In this document: in pieces, positions 63,508 through 64,000 of the stretch
Numbering within the stretch: position 1 is the first letter of the stretch
Layout of the letters: each line of letters opens with the position of its first letter
NCBI RefSeq assembly: GCF_900112755.1
Contig: NZ_FOMW01000003.1
Location: forward strand, 62,001 to 126,000
Source of the DNA: Sulfitobacter brevis
Lineage (GTDB): Bacteria; Pseudomonadota; Alphaproteobacteria; Rhodobacterales; Rhodobacteraceae
DNA: 64,000 bases
Direction: 5' to 3'
The notes under the pieces: generated by a model
Told to the model about the DNA's origin: nothing
Database searches by the model: none
Seen by the model: the letters and a program-made list of their open reading frames with translations, nothing else
Translations under genes and position numbers: made by a program

Positions 63508-64000
63508 TTAATCTTGATACAACATCTTGTGGACCGGTTTGAACGAACGTCTATGGTGTGGGGTCACACCAAGATTTTGCAGCGCCGCTATGTGGCTTTT
63601 TGATCCATATCCCATGTTGGTCTCCCACCCATAACCCGGGTGCTGTTGCGCCAAGGACAACATGACACAATCTCGACATATTTTGGCCACGATTGAGGCC
63701 GCTGAAATCGACACACAGCGCGCATCTCCGCCGATCACCGTCCGGGTCGGCAGCGCCAGACCGCGGGGCACCATATTGCCATCGATCAAGGCATAATCCG
63801 GGGGGGCGGAAAGACCCTCCAGCGCCCGTACCATCGCCAGATGGCTGGCGCGCAGGATGTTGATATCTTCGATTTCCTCAACACTGGCATGACCGATGCT
63901 GATTTCCGCAACCTCAAGGATTTGCGCATTCAGCAGTGCCCGACGCTTCGGGGTCAGCTTTTTCGAATCGTTCAACCCCTCCGGGATGCGCGCCGGATCC
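63508..64000 (-). CDS. rnhB: Ribonuclease HII, C-terminal part (5' end outside window)
   Basis: About 164 codons are visible. RNase HII cuts RNA at RNA-DNA junctions and removes single ribonucleotides. GLNDSKKLTPKRRALL, YALIDGNMVPRGL with a catalytic Asp, and SISAASIVAKICRDCVM are typical. The TTG at 63975 encodes the internal Leu of this stretch, not a start; the frame remains open to base 63999, and the first catalytic region (DEVGRG) lies beyond the window. Confidence 0.93.
   Translation of the reverse strand, partial: DPARIPEGLNDSKKLTPKRRALLNAQILEVAEISIGHASVEEIEDINILRASHLAMVRALEGLSAPPDYALIDGNMVPRGLALPTRTVIGGDARCVSISAASIVAKICRDCVMLSLAQQHPGYGWETNMGYGSKSHIAALQNLGVTPHHRRSFKPVHKMLYQD

Noticed and set aside
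63508-63975. RNase HII starting at TTG 63975
   Set aside because: The TTG encodes a conserved internal Leu, the frame remains open to the window edge, and the first catalytic motif would be lost.

Overview
The window looks like chromosomal DNA of an alphaproteobacterium of the order Rhodobacterales, probably the marine Roseobacter group. The evidence is gene content and order: rbfA-truB-rpsO-pnp, mutY-dciA-dsbA, rnhB-ccrM, Rhodobacter-type porin, DUF3576, DUF2125 and DUF4170 proteins, a short membrane-anchored RTX protein, a GANTC methyltransferase, and GC-rich sequence with strong G/C third-position bias. Coding density is very high and most genes are core genes. I saw no tRNA, rRNA, CRISPR array, transposase, phage gene or integrase.

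Layout. 1-8.6 kb: translation and RNA-decay block (rbfA 3' end, truB, rpsO, pnp) interleaved with a periplasmic phosphodiester-glycosidase-like protein, DUF1643, an RTX protein and a reverse-strand methyltransferase between rpsO and pnp. 8.6-13.8 kb: glycosyltransferase 25, 1-Cys peroxiredoxin, aldehyde dehydrogenase, RluA-type pseudouridine synthase, NTF2-like protein and RarD. 13.8-21.9 kb: reverse-strand catabolic and regulatory cluster with two tandem FAD/GcvT dehydrogenases of the dimethylglycine/sarcosine type, a LysE exporter, an XRE-cupin regulator with a regular array of operator-like half-sites, a free-methionine-sulfoxide reductase and a thiolase. 22-26.7 kb: STAS/anti-sigma-kinase pair, a structured intergenic RNA candidate, gamma-glutamyltransferase, HspQ, a lytic-transglycosylase-like lipoprotein and LolA. 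26.8-41.5 kb: FtsK, aminotransferase, amidase, UbiH-family hydroxylase, Trm112, Lon-N domain protein, CnoX-like thioredoxin, exonuclease III, an OmpR-type regulator, RibA, L,D-transpeptidase, YggS, porin and DUF3576.

41.6-57.4 kb: leuS-lptE-holA-gst operon, a flavoprotein, a GAF histidine kinase, an SH3 protein, enoyl-CoA hydratase and SDR pair, DUF2125, and a long forward run pmbA-cysQ-DUF4170-waaA-like-lpxK (lipid A/Kdo). 57.4-64 kb: CoA-transferase, DsbA-type oxidoreductase, DciA and mutY (divergent), alkane monooxygenase AlkB, ccrM and the 3' part of rnhB.

Functional links. Envelope biogenesis recurs (LolA, LptE, LpxK, WaaA-like, porin, L,D-transpeptidase). The 13.8-20.6 kb cluster looks like a regulated methylated-amine catabolism and export unit. 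The most noteworthy non-coding signals are the four evenly spaced half-sites before the XRE-cupin gene, a rod-like RNA fold before ggt, hairpins in the pnp leader, a palindrome just downstream of the predicted rpsO promoter, and three GANTC sites within 39 bp upstream of ccrM. I found no clear new multi-gene system; the strongest leads are these regulatory elements and a divergent WaaA-like protein lacking a key glutamate.
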